Assembly: GCA_009599575.1 (NCBI GenBank)
Contig: VWND01000003.1
Location: forward strand, 1,626,001-1,690,000
DNA length: 64,000 nucleotides
Origin: Blumeriella jaapii
Taxonomy: Eukaryota > Ascomycota > Leotiomycetes > Helotiales > Drepanopezizaceae
Direction of reading: 5' to 3'
A program made the translations under genes and the position numbers. The notes under the pieces are model-generated. The model had not been told where the DNA came from. It saw only the letters and a program-made list of their open reading frames with translations, and ran no database searches. This document shows, in pieces, positions 35,408 to 47,500 of this stretch. Position 1 is the first letter of the stretch. The number at the start of each line of letters is the position of its first letter.

Positions 35408-36559
35408 CGGCAAGTACGTTGGTGTGAGGAAATAGCTTTTGAATTGCGAGCAATTCAGAAAATGGGACAGAAATTGTATCACAAGCTAGCGTTGTTGCTC
35501 GGCTTAAAGGCCAGAACCAAAAATCACATTCTCGTACACGTACTCAAAAGGCCTTTTCTGACGTCCTTCTAACATCGCCTCCGAGACAGTTATATCTGCC
35601 GCTGATTCCGTCAGGACCTGCTTGAAGCAAAAGAAAAAAACCAGATAAGGCCCAATTTATACCTACAGATAAATCATCTTCCTCCCAGCGTCGTCGTCGG
35701 CCAAATCTATTTCATCCCCAAGCCAGTATCTACCACTGACAGAAACCGTTTTCCGCAGCTTCCAACCAACGATTATCCGATGAGGAAAAAGCCAAGCAAG
35801 CATCCAATTCCGCTCGAAATTAAGCGGAACTCAAGATCAACAAGTACATTGGTTTTTCCTGACAAGAAAATCTAGCCAATCGAGCCGAGCCCGCCTACTC
35901 TAGAAAAGGCTTCTAGCTATCTACTATATTTACCTTTCGATTCGTTTAGCGCTCGTGACAGTTTGAATGTCAAAATCTCTTACTTCCGTATCTCCTCTAC
36001 TAGTGAACTTCGCCTGTCGACATCCCGGTTGACTCGCCTAGCCATCGTCGGCGTTTAAATCGGCGTTTAAAAGCGCGTCTTTTCTATCCAATCCCACGTC
36101 TACGTCCCGTCCAGTGATAACTGCTCGTGGTGGCAAGTGGTGGTGGGTACGGTACATAACGGTGGCATAGTCCTCTTCACCAGTCCAGAACTCGGGAGAC
36201 GTGCGTCCTCTACCAGCCGCTAATCTTGCCTAATCAGAACAGGACAGGTTTGGGGTTTATCTGCTGCTGTCACTCATTTCTCCAGGCGTTGAGCAAGAAT
36301 CTGGAATCATAATAATAGCAGCTAGTGAACCGTGACGTTGAGCGGAAATGATAGTAAGATTATTGATAACGATTTCATCTGGACTGTTGTAAATGCTGTA
36401 ACGTATAACATGGAAAGTTCAGCCCCATGTCGTTTGTTGACTTTCGGCTAGTAAACAGACCCAGCCCATTATCACCCTACCTACAGTGGGTGGACACATG
36501 AATATGCGCGTCAGTAAATAGTCCTTACCCCAACAAAATTCTTCTGTCTTTACAACTTC
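35408..36559. other. Spacer
   Basis: No ORF longer than 60 codons on either strand and no recognisable RNA gene. Composition moves toward AT at the right end where the transposon relic starts. Confidence 0.5.
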
Positions 36560-37110
36560 ATAACTCCACCATTAATTAATCGATTTTAAATACAAATAGC
36601 CTAAATTAAAGCTGAGAATCGAAAGAATATTTGTTTTCAACCAGTATTTAGTATACCACCCATTTGCAGCTTTAACAGCGTTTATTTTCTTTTGCATGCC
36701 TTCCGCTAGCTTAACAATTGATCTTTCAGAAGCTTTCACGCTTTTTCTACAGTTTTTATTAAAAATCATTGTATTATAACATTATTTTTCAAAACTATTA
36801 GCTTTGATTTAAGCTCAATTATTTTTGTTTTAAATAATTTTTATAAGTTTCCGATCGGGTTAAAATCCGGCGAATAAAGCCCTAATTTCATACTTATATT
36901 ACGAAACCATAGCTTAATAATATGCGCTTTATAACTTGAAATATTATTTTGCATTTAAATGCTATCGTCGTAAAAGATCGTAAAAAAAAGAAGTTGTTAA
37001 AAACGTCGAGATATATGGCGGTTGTAATAAATAACGGTCCGATGCACACGCGCACATTCATATGTCCACGTACTGTATAGTCTTGTCGAGTTATGATACC
37101 TATCTCCAAC
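36560..37110 (-). mobile_element. Tc1/mariner transposase relic
   Basis: On the minus strand, broken frames read GPLFITTAIYLDVFNNFF (about 37050), then after a frameshift NNISSYKAHIIKLW, GLYSPDFNPIGNL (about 36860), and finally VKLAEGMQKKINAVKAANGWYTKY (about 36650). These match the Tc1/mariner DDE transposase C-terminal half (QDNA..HTA, YSPDLNPIEN, MPRRIQAVIxAxGWxTKY). The Glu and Asn/Trp of PIENxW are replaced by Gly and a stop, and the DNA is AT-rich. It is a degraded partial copy; I could not find terminal inverted repeats. Confidence 0.82.
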
Positions 37111-39000
37111 CAATTTCGCTCCAGCCTATTGACTCCAGTGCTTTGAAATACCGAATCTCAGGTTTTGATCTCCATCGGCCTTCCGTTACGCCTGACGATC
37201 CAGGAGCAAGGTGTCTATGCCGAGCCTAATATCGTAATACATATGTCCAGAGCCTATAACCAATTCACCCTTCTGTCATCGTTTCGCACGCATTCATTCT
37301 CTCTTATTCTTGCCTCATCGAGCCCTAGCTTCTGACGCTGTCAGTGTCATAAGAGGCGATTGATAATATGACTCAACGGACTGATGTTACAAGATGTACC
37401 TATCAATCAACGTTTCATGCACACTGCCAAACAACAGGGCGGATGTAGATGTTAGTACGTATCTGATCAATAGTGGCTAGTTATTCTGAGAATTATCTAG
37501 GTTGTTTCCGACTGACACGCCTTCACGTCCATATCTTTTAAGAAAAGGCATTAAGCTCGGGATTGCGCCATGTGAAATTCAAGCCAAAAGGCCGATGTCT
37601 AGTCTCCCTCTTATGATTTCCTGCGTTGGGAGAGTAAAAAACAAGAGGCACCATTCTTTCATCCGACGGAAGCCTCTATCCTGTCCCTGGGACCCCGTGG
37701 CTCTGTCTAAGTGGTATCTCACCCAACTGGGATACCATTCAAAAATCGATTTTCAGATCGCCAATGTCACTCGCCAATTGTTTCTCTTATGTGCAGGTAT
37801 AGCAAATGCTAGTTCCCAGTCACGGATATGCTGAAATTTATACCAAAGCCAGTTTTTACGTCCGGCAATAACCGTACACCAGAATGGCAGCTGGATGTAA
37901 ACACGACGAGTGTTTCTAGCGTCGCTTTTTATATTCCCTCATCATCCAGGTAAAGATACATACACCAAAAGCTTCTGGAAGAACATGGCTAGCCAGCGAG
38001 AGAACCGATACCGCTGACGCAAACTCACGATAGTACCTACCAAATCGCTGCTAGCAGATCATCAGCAGTGAAACGAGATCCAAGATACCCGAAATCCCTT
38101 ATCTGCTCTCGTCCGAACGCAGAACTTCTCGATTGCCAAACTTCCATTCTTTCATGCAAAGCAAAGAATCCGAAGAAAAGATAACCCATCTTCCAACAGC
38201 CCAGCTCTTCCCTTGCAAAACCAGCTACCTTTTATGTACATGCGACGCCCACCCACCTACCTATCTACAAACCACGTACGTACATACCAGACTTCCGTCC
38301 GCTGTTTCAAGTCCATCCCATCCTATCAGAAATGTATTCTTACTTCCAAAAGAAGCTATCGAAGAGCCGAAATATCCCACCCACCCACGTAGCTCTCGAA
38401 GAAGACCCGAGACGAGATCTGAAATCCGAATACATACAAAGCTAGCCTTCTTTCTCCCCATCTATCCTTCTCGAAAGCAGCCTCGCCACGGATGCGCGAC
38501 AGCAGGCACGGCTCAGGGGTCTGAACTCCGGGTATACCGAATGAATTCTCAACCCGTCTTTTTCTACACGTGCTCCTCCAACAGGCCGCTATCCAGCTAT
38601 GACTTCCTACTCGGACTCCGCTTCAACTGACTGGTAGATGTAGATGTAAATTCACGGTTGATGATGGGATGAGGATCACCGATATCCCGTCTATCTTTGT
38701 TCTTTTTTGAACTGTTTTTAACTTAAATGGAAGGGTGCCGGTAATGTATGTACCTCCTTAAGCTATCCATCCATACGTGAAAGTGCCAGTACGAAAAGAT
38801 GGCCCGCTTAAATCGAGTGCTCACCCAAAATCGCTTTTTCCTTTTCTGCCGATGCTGGAGCTATCGTGGTTCCTAAGCGCACCGCTAGCCACACCCGACT
38901 TTTAGATCTGGACCACCGATTACGGTACAAAACATACTGTACCAATAGGGCATGCACAGAACCTGTTGGTACCTGAGTTTATGTACAGTACCTTAGATAT

Positions 39001-39043
<43 letters not shown>
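39001..39043. repeat. GCAA tetranucleotide array
   Basis: About 11 perfect GCAA units. Confidence 0.95.
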
Positions 39044-39044
<1 letters not shown>

Positions 39045-39177
39045 CTAATCGACTACGAAACAAACATCGATCGGCATAACAAAAACAATAATAACAACTG
39101 AATCTCATCCCTCGTTCTTCCTCCCCTCTCTTTTTCCTCCTATCCGTTCCTTTCCTTTCCTTGGGACGGGAGAAGAA

Positions 39178-39283
39178 GAAGAGCGAAGAGCGAAGAGAGA
39201 GAGGAGAAAAGAGCGAAGAGCGAAGAGAGAGAGAAGAGCGAAGAGCGAAGAGCGAAGAGTGAAGAGTGAAGAGCGAAGAGCGA
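39178..39283. repeat. GAGCGAAGA array
   Basis: Nine-base purine units GAGCGAAGA with GAGAGA interruptions. Confidence 0.9.
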
Positions 39284-39310
39284 ATCCAACAGATCATCCA
39301 ACAGAACACC

Positions 39311-39375
39311 CCATTGTAAACCCCCCATTGTAAACCCCCCATTGTAAACCCCCCATTGTAAAACCCCCCACTGTA
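39311..39375. repeat. 14-bp ATTGTAAACCCCCC array
   Basis: Four units of ATTGTAAACCCCCC with exact 14-bp spacing, plus a degenerate fifth (CACTGTAAATC). The period and sequence differ from all other arrays in the window. Confidence 0.95.
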
Positions 39376-39836
39376 AATCTCAGAGCGCTCACCACCCAGC
39401 AGCAGAAGCAAAGCTGACTGACTACCTTACCTTACCTAGTGAAAACAAGCCAAGACGCATCCACATCCACATCCACATCCACATCCACGTCTACAAATAC
39501 ACACATCTCACACCCACAAACACACCACAACATACCAAACACAAAGCGCGAGATTCGAGATTCGAGAATCCAAGCAACGCAGCGTCTTCTACACCGATCC
39601 ACATACAGCTCATCCACCCCTCTCCTCTCTTTCCACTCACCCACTCCACCCACCCACCTATCCGCCCAATTCACCCACCCACCCATCCACCCACCGATCC
39701 CAGCCCGCTAGCCCGCTAGCCCAAGTCGAAGAAGCGTTCACCGTTCACGCGATACACGAGAACGGGTAAAAGTCTGCGAAAACGGCGTGTCTTTCTCTGA
39801 AGGGTCTATCGCATCGCATGCCATCAAATCGTAACA

Positions 39837-39922
39837 TGTCATATCCATCTACCTGCCTACCTACCTACCTACCTACCTACCTAGGTACCTACCTCTCTGC
39901 CTGCCTGCCTGCCTGCCTGCCT
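39837..39922. repeat. CCTA and CTGC tetranucleotide arrays
   Basis: Tandem CTAC units around a palindromic CCTAGGTACC, then CTGCCTGC units. Confidence 0.85.
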
Positions 39923-40495
39923 ATCAGCTTTCTCCAACGCCCCCGCATCTACCCTTCGAATTCCCTCCTAACAGCCCGCTTTTTTCGTACCGTATTTACA
40001 GTACGAACTTTTACACATTTACTACGCATATAATATCCTACCGCTGTACACAAGCAGGTTTTTTCCGGTGTTGGTGACAGCGGCTTGGAACAAGGGGGGC
40101 GGCTGGGCGGCTGGGCAGCAAGAGCAAGAGCAAGAGCAGGAACAAGAGCAGGAACGAAATGAGATGAGATGCGTTGGGTGAGGTGAGGGAGAGGAGGGGG
40201 ACAGAAGACAGGAAGGAGCGGGGTTTCGTTTCGTTTCGTTTCGTTGCGTCTCTAGTTCGCCATGTCGTTGGCTGAGATGTGTAGAGCGAGATCCTTTTCG
40301 TACGTACGTGTGTACGTCCATCCATCCATCCATCCTCTCTCGGGGAGGAGGAGAGGGAGAGAGAGGGGGGGGAAGGTCATCTTGAGGCTTGCTGCCCGTT
40401 GGCTTCCTTCGCATATCAGATCATACAACCCTATCCTCACAGCCCATTCCAATCCCCTCCGTCTTTTCTCTCCCCCCCCCCCTCCCCTCCGAAAT

Positions 40496-41185
40496 TCAAG
40501 GCGCCCTCGTCTTCAACTGCAGGCCATGCCAGCCCTTGACCTCCTCCCCCAAGACCTCGTTCACCAGCCGCTGCTGCTTCAGCAGGCCCAGGCCGCGGAA
40601 GCGCGCGCTCACCACCTCGATGCCGTACATGCTGCCGCAGCCGCCGCTGATGTCGGCCACCTCGAGCCGCGTGCAGCCGCCGAGCCCGCGCCGCAGCAGC
40701 TCCCAGATCTGCTGCTCCTTGGCGCTGAGGTGCGCCGGCGGCGGGCCTTGGAGCTCGGGCTGCTGCTGCTGCTGCTGCTGCTGTGCCTGGGCTGCTTCGG
40801 TGGCTTTTCCCTCGGGCGACGGTGGCGACGGCGGGTTGGCTTGTGTGTTCGTGGCGGACAAGGACGAGGACGCGGACGGGGACGGGGATGGGGATGGGGA
40901 TGAGCTGTATCCCCGCCAGCGCGCTGGGGCCGAGCAGCGGAAGGCTGGCGGAGGAGCAGGAGGAGGGTTCGCGTTCGCGTTCAAGTTCGAGCCTGTCCTC
41001 GTGGGAGCCGTCGTGACGAGGGGACGACGCGCAGCGCAGATGGTCGTCGCTACAACGCGTGGTTTACTCGCCGCGGACACCGCCGCCGCTGCTGATGATG
41101 ATGATGCTATTTTCGCCTCCCAGCCGGAGATGCGACGCAGGGTCTTGCTGCCGCGGCGCAGGCTGGCTGCTGCTGCGCGGTCCAT
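40496..41185 (-). CDS. Mitochondrial BolA-like protein (Bol3/BOLA3 type)
   Basis: BolA proteins work with monothiol glutaredoxins to hand [4Fe-4S] clusters to mitochondrial enzymes. A single exon, 229 aa. The N-terminus (MDRAAAASLRRGSKTLRRIS...ATTICAARRPL) is Arg/Ala/Ser-rich without acidic residues early on, as in mitochondrial presequences. A low-complexity middle carries Ser-Pro repeats and a nine-Gln tract (about 133-142). The BolA domain fills about 155-229: CTRLEVADISGGCGSMYGIEV, then LLKQQRLVNEVLGEEVKGWHGLQLKT. The Cys of GGCG (about 183) and the His of WHG (about 220), which correspond to the cluster ligands of BOLA3, are present. The His that the family usually has in KQHR is Gln here (about 205). 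Confidence 0.92.
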   Translation of the reverse strand: MDRAAAASLRRGSKTLRRISGWEAKIASSSSAAAAVSAASKPRVVATTICAARRPLVTTAPTRTGSNLNANANPPPAPPPAFRCSAPARWRGYSSSPSPSPSPSASSSLSATNTQANPPSPPSPEGKATEAAQAQQQQQQQQPELQGPPPAHLSAKEQQIWELLRRGLGGCTRLEVADISGGCGSMYGIEVVSARFRGLGLLKQQRLVNEVLGEEVKGWHGLQLKTRAP

Positions 41186-43172
41186 GGTTTATGTGCTGCG
41201 TCACGGTGTGTTGCGGGTATGTAGGTAGGGTTTCGTGTGGTTTCGTATCGTGTGTATGAAGTGGGAAAGTCGAGGTGGTGGAGGTGGTGGAGGTAGTGGA
41301 GGAGGTCGAGGAGGTGGAGGTGTCGAGGTAGTCGAGATGGGTGAGGTAGGTATCAAGCGAGTCGACTCGGTGCTCTCGGTGCTCTCGGCAGAGATAAGCT
41401 GGGTCCGAAGCAGTCCAATCCAGTTCAGTCTAAAGAGGGAACAAGCAGAAAAGCTCTTTCTCGCACTCTACCCACAAACCAGACCGTCGAAATCATTTAT
41501 TCCCCAGCTAGCAATCAATCCGCAAAACAAGAACCAACCAACCAACCAACCAACCAATAAACCACACAAGACCAGACCCTGATTACAAAACCCTCGCCGT
41601 TTTTTTGTTTTTTTTTTTGCTGTCTCTTGTCTGCCAGAGCGATCAAGCGACGGTATTAAGGGATGGTACATATAGTCAATAGACGAACTGCAAAATACAC
41701 ATATATAACAATAAGAATAAGAATAATAATAATAATAATAACAACATTCCTTAACGTCCGAAAGGGGCCATGAAACCGCGCACCCTCAAGCCTCCCGCAG
41801 GGCATTGAAGACGTGCCAAGCTAGGGATTTTCCCATACAAGAGACCCTCGAAAAAGCAGTCACATAAAAGAAATATGGGCTGTTTAAGCCCTTCCTCTAC
41901 AGGCGGGATGGTTTTCCGTTGTGTTCGTGAAGTCAGACTTTTCGAAGAGGCAAAATCGTCGAAGCTGAAAAGTAGGTAGCTGACGGTTTTGGTGGTCGTG
42001 CAATCGTTAGTCAAGCCGGAGTGGCGGAAAAATACATATTTACAAATACACATATTTACATGTACATATATACACATATACACATATACATATATACACA
42101 TATACACATATACACATATACACATACCTTATACACATATACACATATACACATATACACATATACACATATACACATATACACATATACACATATACAC
42201 ATATACACATATACACATATACACATATACACATATACACATACACATATACACATATACACATATACACATATACACATATACACATAAACACATAATC
42301 CATACATACATAGCACTCACTCACTGTACAGAAGTAAAATAGGTACACACAACATACCTACCTACCTACCTCTACCAGACACAAAAAAAATCAAAAAAAA
42401 TCACAGCATGGCCCGTTCACACGCGTGTAAAGATCATCAACTGTCTCCATTGCTAGTTTCTGGATCCTACAAACTACCGCCAACCCCAGGCAGGCCATGG
42501 GTGCCGTCACCCACCATCGCATCAGGTCAGCTTCGAAGCATCCCCTCGCAGCCTCCGCGGCACCCATCATCCTCCCCCATCGCACCTGGTGCCAGGAAAC
42601 CCGTCCCATCTTCGCGTATATACCCATGGGATCGGTCCCTGACTTCTCCCTGTCCATCCATCCACCCCCCGCCCCAACTTTTTTGATTCCTGAATCCAAA
42701 AAGAACACAATTTCCTCACCCCGCCGCGCGGCCGATTAAACATTCAGTCCCAATCTATGTACCATCGGGTGAGGTGAGAGTCCCTCATCCGATACCGAGC
42801 GATAAGACAAAGACAATGCATGCAAACGCGCTCAAAAATGCAAAAAACACGACAACCCCCTCAGAGCCCCAAACTCCCGAACGACCCTAAGCAATCATGA
42901 GGAATGCCTCGCGCAACCAAATGCCCATTAAAAATGAGCCCCGTGAGAGGCATATCGAGAATCAGCGGGTCCGGTCACAGCACGTGGCTCGACCAGACCC
43001 CATCAAAGGGGTGACGACCACGCTCAGCGAAGAGGTAATCCAAGATAATTCATGTGGTCCACGTGCCCAGACCGGCCGCGCCCGCGCAAGAGATCCGCAC
43101 CCGGAGGGGAGGGAGGGGTGCGCGCATCGGCGTGGGGCACATCGTCGCTCGCGAAGATTGCCGAAAACGCTG
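41186..43172. other. Spacer with an ACACATAT array
   Basis: About 2 kb between two minus-strand genes. Frames at 42391-42708 minus (105 codons) and 41989-42342 plus are unsupported; the latter is repeat. A GGAGGT-type purine array lies at about 41270-41345. Confidence 0.5.
42036..42299. repeat. ACACATAT octanucleotide array
   Basis: About 260 bp of ACACATAT units with ACATAT variants and one ACCTT break (42127-42131). It is open in several frames on both strands (TYTHIHI or VYMCICV readings), which are artefacts. Confidence 0.95.
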
Positions 43173-45522
43173 CTACGTGCAACCTCGAATTGCTGTTGCG
43201 GTATGAGTGTCGTGGAAGGGATAAAAAGCATTCTGAAGATTCTGGTACATCGGGGACGTACCCGAAACGAAGCCGGTCATGGGAGCGGGCGAGGCCGAGC
43301 GAGAAGCCCGCGTGCTGGCTTTGTGGGATTGTGGTAGAGTCTTCTCGACCATCGTCGGGGAGCATTCGGCCGTCGAGTCGGCGGATCCATACGTGTAGCC
43401 GTCGGCAGGGCTGCCATCGAATTGGCCCGCTTGCAGGGTACCGTCTTTGAGTTGCGGAGAGGACCTGGTGGATCCAAACTAGGGCACAGTTAGCGACACG
43501 GTGCATCCGAGAGGGCGAGGACGCGGGTACGTACGAAGCAGTACTTGTCCAACAATTCATTGTAGGACTGGGAGGCCAACGCGGGCTTGTCACCCCCAAC
43601 GGGGAGGGGGGAATCTGTGCCGGGGGCAGAGGCCTTCACGGGCGTCGTCGTGGATGACGACGTCGACTGGGTCGCCGGCTGCTTGATCGTCATGGTCAGG
43701 GGCGAGCAACCCTCCTCGGTGTCGGGGCTGTCCTTCTTCCCCGGGTGCGTCTTGGCGGCGGCGGGCTTCACGTCCAGGCCCGACTTGTCACCCAGGACCG
43801 AGTTCGCGGCCTGGATCGCCGCCGTCAACGAGGCGCCGAAGTCGTAGCGGTTTCCAAAGGCCTGGCCGTTGGGCGGGGGCGCGCGTCGCGCGAGGTGGTC
43901 CGACGCCAACGTCACGGCCGACTTGACGCCCTTCAGACGGATCGGCCCCGGGTCGCCCAAGTAATCCTTGACCGGCTGCTTAAAGTCGTCGAAGTGGTAC
44001 TTGTCGTCGAAGCCATCGGCAAAGTCGTCGAAAGCGACCGGCATCGACTTGGGACGTCCGTGGCCCGAGGCCGAGCGCTTGGTGCTGCGGGGGAGGGAGT
44101 TGACCGGGCGGGACGCGGCACCGATGGATGCCTTCCCATTCGTGGGCTTGGCCTTCTTGCGAAAGTCGACCTGGAAGTTGGTCGCGTTGTTGTTGTCCCA
44201 GTACTCTTGCCCGTTCACGCAGTACTTGACGCAGAAGAACATCGTCTTCGCCTCGAGGTTCGCCTGGTCGGCGAGCTTGATGTTGAAGTTGAAGCGGTCG
44301 TAGCCATCCTTCTTAGGTTGTCGCACGTCGTGGTTGAACTCGGCCACGACTTCCGACGTCGTCTTCCAGTAGTCGAGGGTGAACCGCGCCACGACGTACT
44401 TGTGGAACGACACGTTGGCCACGGCCACGCTGCCCACCAGGGTCTTGTTGTCGGACGACAGGAAGACCCGCTCCACGCGCACCGGCAGCGCCAGGCGCAG
44501 AGGGGTCGGGGCGGGGAAGTTGGACACGACGATCTCCCACTCGAAGGGGAGGCCGCTCGATCCGTCGTCGGAGAAGGGGAATTCGGTATCGCTCTCGTAC
44601 TGATCGACGGGCGAGGAGCCGGCACTCACGGCCAGGGGCCGGTCGACCTGCAGGAAGTGGCGGACGTGCTCCAGGTGGGAGTCGAAGTGCACCGCCTTGG
44701 AGAAGGTCGGCGTGCCCGGCATGCTCGACGGCCGCCTCCTCGCCGACGACGGGCGCAGGGCGGGGCGAACGAGCTCCCCGGACTTCTTCCGCAGCATCGG
44801 AGGCTTGCGGCGAGACCGCGCCGGCTCGTCGTCGTCCGTGATGGATTCCTCATCCGACCCGTTGACGGGCGTCGCGGCCACGCTCGGCCTCAAGTCCATG
44901 TAGACCGTCTCGGTGCTGCTCCGCTGATGGTTGATCTTCCTCAGCGCGTTGATCGTCGACTGCTCGATCTGGGCGGCCGTGGCCTTGTCCACGGCGCCGG
45001 ACGGGGGCATGATGAGCGTCAAGGCCTTGTTGGCCCGGCTGATCTCCTCGGCCTTCCGGTTGGGCGAGCTCTCCCGGTGCTGCTCGATGACCCTGATGGC
45101 CGCTTGCAGCTCGGCCAGGTTCTCCAAATCCCGTCCCCGGGGCACCTTGGCATCCTCGTCATCGCTCGAGTTGTGCGTGGACTCGGGCGGGGACATGATG
45201 GCGCCGGCGGGCACTTGCGTCTCGTCGGTCACGGGGGCCGGTGATGGCCTCACGCTGCCGCTGGCCGTCAGGCGGGGGGGGTCATGGTGCTCGCGGTCGG
45301 CGGTGCCGGGAGGGGTGGATTCGGGCGAGGGCTCGAACGCGGCCGTCTTGATCGAGGCCGTGCGTCGATGCCGGGTCAGGTAGGACGTCGACCGTGGCAG
45401 ATCCGGCCGGTGGTGGGCGGCCGGCTGAGGCGAGGAGCACGACGACGAGGACCGCCGACTGGGGGCGGGAGAGTGAGGGGCGGAGGCAGCTGGAGATCGC
45501 TGGCGGGCGGCGTGTAAGGCAT
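43173..45522 (-). CDS. Protein phosphatase 1 regulatory subunit with CBM21 domain (Gac1 family)
   Basis: Targets PP1 to glycogen and promotes glycogen synthase activation. Exon 2 (43478-43173) joins exon 1 (ending 43535) in phase through a GTACGT donor, reading DKYCF-FGSTRSSPQ and ending TATAIRGCT. Within exon 1 lie PRSTSYLTRHRRTASIKTAAF near the N-terminus, the PP1-docking RVxF-type motif KAVHF followed by DSHLEHVRHF, and the CBM21 domain from FEWEIVVSNFPAPTPLRL through VRVERVFLSSDNKTLVGSVAV and YCVNGQEYWDNNNATNFQV. The expected start MPYTPPA is present at 45522, but it lies one base out of frame with the continuation QRSPAASAPHSPAPSRR, so one base is missing near 45502. If that is real, translation could only start at an internal ATG such as 45196 (MSPPES). 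About 780 aa if intact. Confidence 0.9.
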
Positions 45523-46539
45523 CCGTACGGTCGCTGTGGTAGCTATGGTGACTAGGGGAGCGGGTTAAGCAATGTTGTCGATTGGCACGTCTGGCGATCG
45601 AGAGTGCGGCCTCAATTGCTGCGTTGCATGGGAGAGTCTCGACGCTGAGGCGGAGACTGTGAACGAAGCTGCGCTAGACTGGGAGGGAAGGATCAGGTCA
45701 GCCTCGAGCGTATGTGTGGGGTGCGGTGCGGTGCGGTGCGTTCGCTGGCCTGCTCTGCGTGTGCTGCTCTGCGTTTGCCCGTGTCTGCTCGATGAATCAC
45801 GATGGGGGGGTGGGGAGAGAAGCGAAGGGAGAAAGTGAAGGAGAGCGGGTGAGGAGCAGATCGGTGGTGAGGATTGCGTAGGTAGGTGAAGGAGGGGGGG
45901 AGGGGAGAGGGGAGAGGGGGGCACGAGCAAGAAAGGGAGGGAGGGCTCGAGCAGGAGGGGGAGGCTACATCGGAACGGTGCGGCGGCTCGGAATCGACTT
46001 ACGAGAGCAGGAGGGTCGGGCTTCTGGACCGAGGGGCAGCCGAGCGAGGTTCGCACGCACAACAGCACGGCGTATTCCAGCTAACGTGCGAGCGTGGCCG
46101 GGTGGCGGCGAGGCAAGGGCGACGGGCGATGGGCGATGGGCGACGGGCGTCGGTCGGTCGAGCCGGAGCGAGGGGATATGGGTATGTGGTATGTGGTATG
46201 TATGTATGGATGTCGGTAGGTTGGTGGTGCGTGGATCGGAGGCTCGGATCACACAACGTGCCAGATGCCAGATGCCAGAACAAAGAAAGACGAGACGACG
46301 CTCGCCCGACGACGTCTCTCGCCGTGCCTTTTCTTTTTATGTGGTCGGCTCCTCGATGCCGGGGGCGGGCCTTGATGATGATGGCCTTCCGCTCGCAATG
46401 ATGACAGCGAGAGGACCGATGGCGCGGGCGAGGGGGGATCCTGGGAGGGGAGGTCGACCACGGGCAATCCTCGCGTGGAGAGTCGGACAGGTGTCGAGCA
46501 CGGCCGCGAAGATGATGAAGGTGAGGGTGAGGATGCTGT

Positions 46540-46665
46540 TGGTGGTGGTGGTCGTCGTCGTCGTGGTGGTAGTGGTGGTGGTGGTGGTGGTCGTGGAGGA
46601 GGAGAGGGTGGAGGAGGTCGAAGAGGTCGGAGAAGTCGAAGAGGTCGAAGAGGTCGTGGTCGTGT
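46540..46665. repeat. GGTGGTC and GAAGAGGTC arrays
   Basis: GTG/GTC triplets to about 46592, then 9-bp GAAGAGGTC units. Confidence 0.85.
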
Positions 46666-47500
46666 CGTCGAGAAGGGGAAGAGAAGGGGACGGGCGCAGG
46701 TAGAGATAGAGATGGTTTGATTTGCCCTTCAGGACGGGAACAGCAAGGTTGGAGGGTGCAGGGTGCAGGGTGCAGATGCAGCTGCAGCTGCAGGCGCAGG
46801 CGCAGGGTGGAGGGGGGAGGGGCGAGGGTGGAGATAGAAGATACACGACATGAATCTGGCCCGGCCTTGGCACGCCCGGGGGGGGTCGGTGGAGCCTGGT
46901 GGGTGGATCTAGCGGGGGGGTGCGGCGCTAATGCCAGTCGGGCGTAGACGCGTTTGCATCTGGTGCACCGTGGGAAGGGCGTGGGACGGGGCAGTTGGTT
47001 GGAGCGATAAAGCCAGAGATAGACGGTGGATGTATGTACTGTATGTATATGTACGCACATATCTCTATACTGGCCGCACCAGACGGCGAGCAACGACGAG
47101 ACCTGGAGACGAGCCCGTGGTCGGCTCGGCTCGGCTCTGTTCTGCTCTGCTCTGCTCTCTCGGCTCTCTCTGCTCTCTCTGCTCTGCTCTCCCTGCTCCC
47201 CTCCCCTCCCCTCCCCTCCCCTCCACCGGCCTGACGTCCCAGGAAAGTCCAAGATGTTGTGCGTGTGGATGGGATGTGCGCTGTCGATGGACCCGACAGC
47301 GACCGCACGAGGCTCGGGCTCGAGTCGAACCAACCTTGCTCGGCTCTCCTGCCGCCGCGTTGATTTCATCGATCGCGCTCGCGACTCGCCTATCTCAGGC
47401 TCATCCAGGAGAATGTCTGTATGTAGTACCGTGGGTATGTAGAGTATGGACGGGACGGTGCTGTGCGTACCTTCCGTCTATGTGTGCACCGGTGCCTCGT

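Larger units (their letters stand above)
37111..40495. other. Spacer with many microsatellites
   Basis: About 3.4 kb. The two longest plausible frames (37502-37834, 110 codons; 38133-38630, 165 codons) show no motif. The right half holds AAGC, GAGCGAA, ATTGTAAACCCCCC, ACATCC and CTAC arrays. No gene supported. Confidence 0.5.

Noticed and set aside
39000..42300. Regular direct repeats considered as a CRISPR array
   Set aside because: Units are 4-14 bp with no unique spacers, in a eukaryotic genome; these are microsatellites.
42036..42348. Cysteine/Val-Tyr-rich small ORFs over the ACACATAT array
   Set aside because: All are translations of the microsatellite, open in several frames on both strands.
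43745..45244. 499-codon open frame on the + strand
   Set aside because: It is the antisense shadow of the Gac1-family exon; Arg/Val/Leu-rich reading of GC-rich codons with no family resemblance.
45999..47369. 456-codon frame on the minus strand
   Set aside because: Composition is repeat-derived (poly-His/Asp, EQSRESRESRE) and other frames are equally open.
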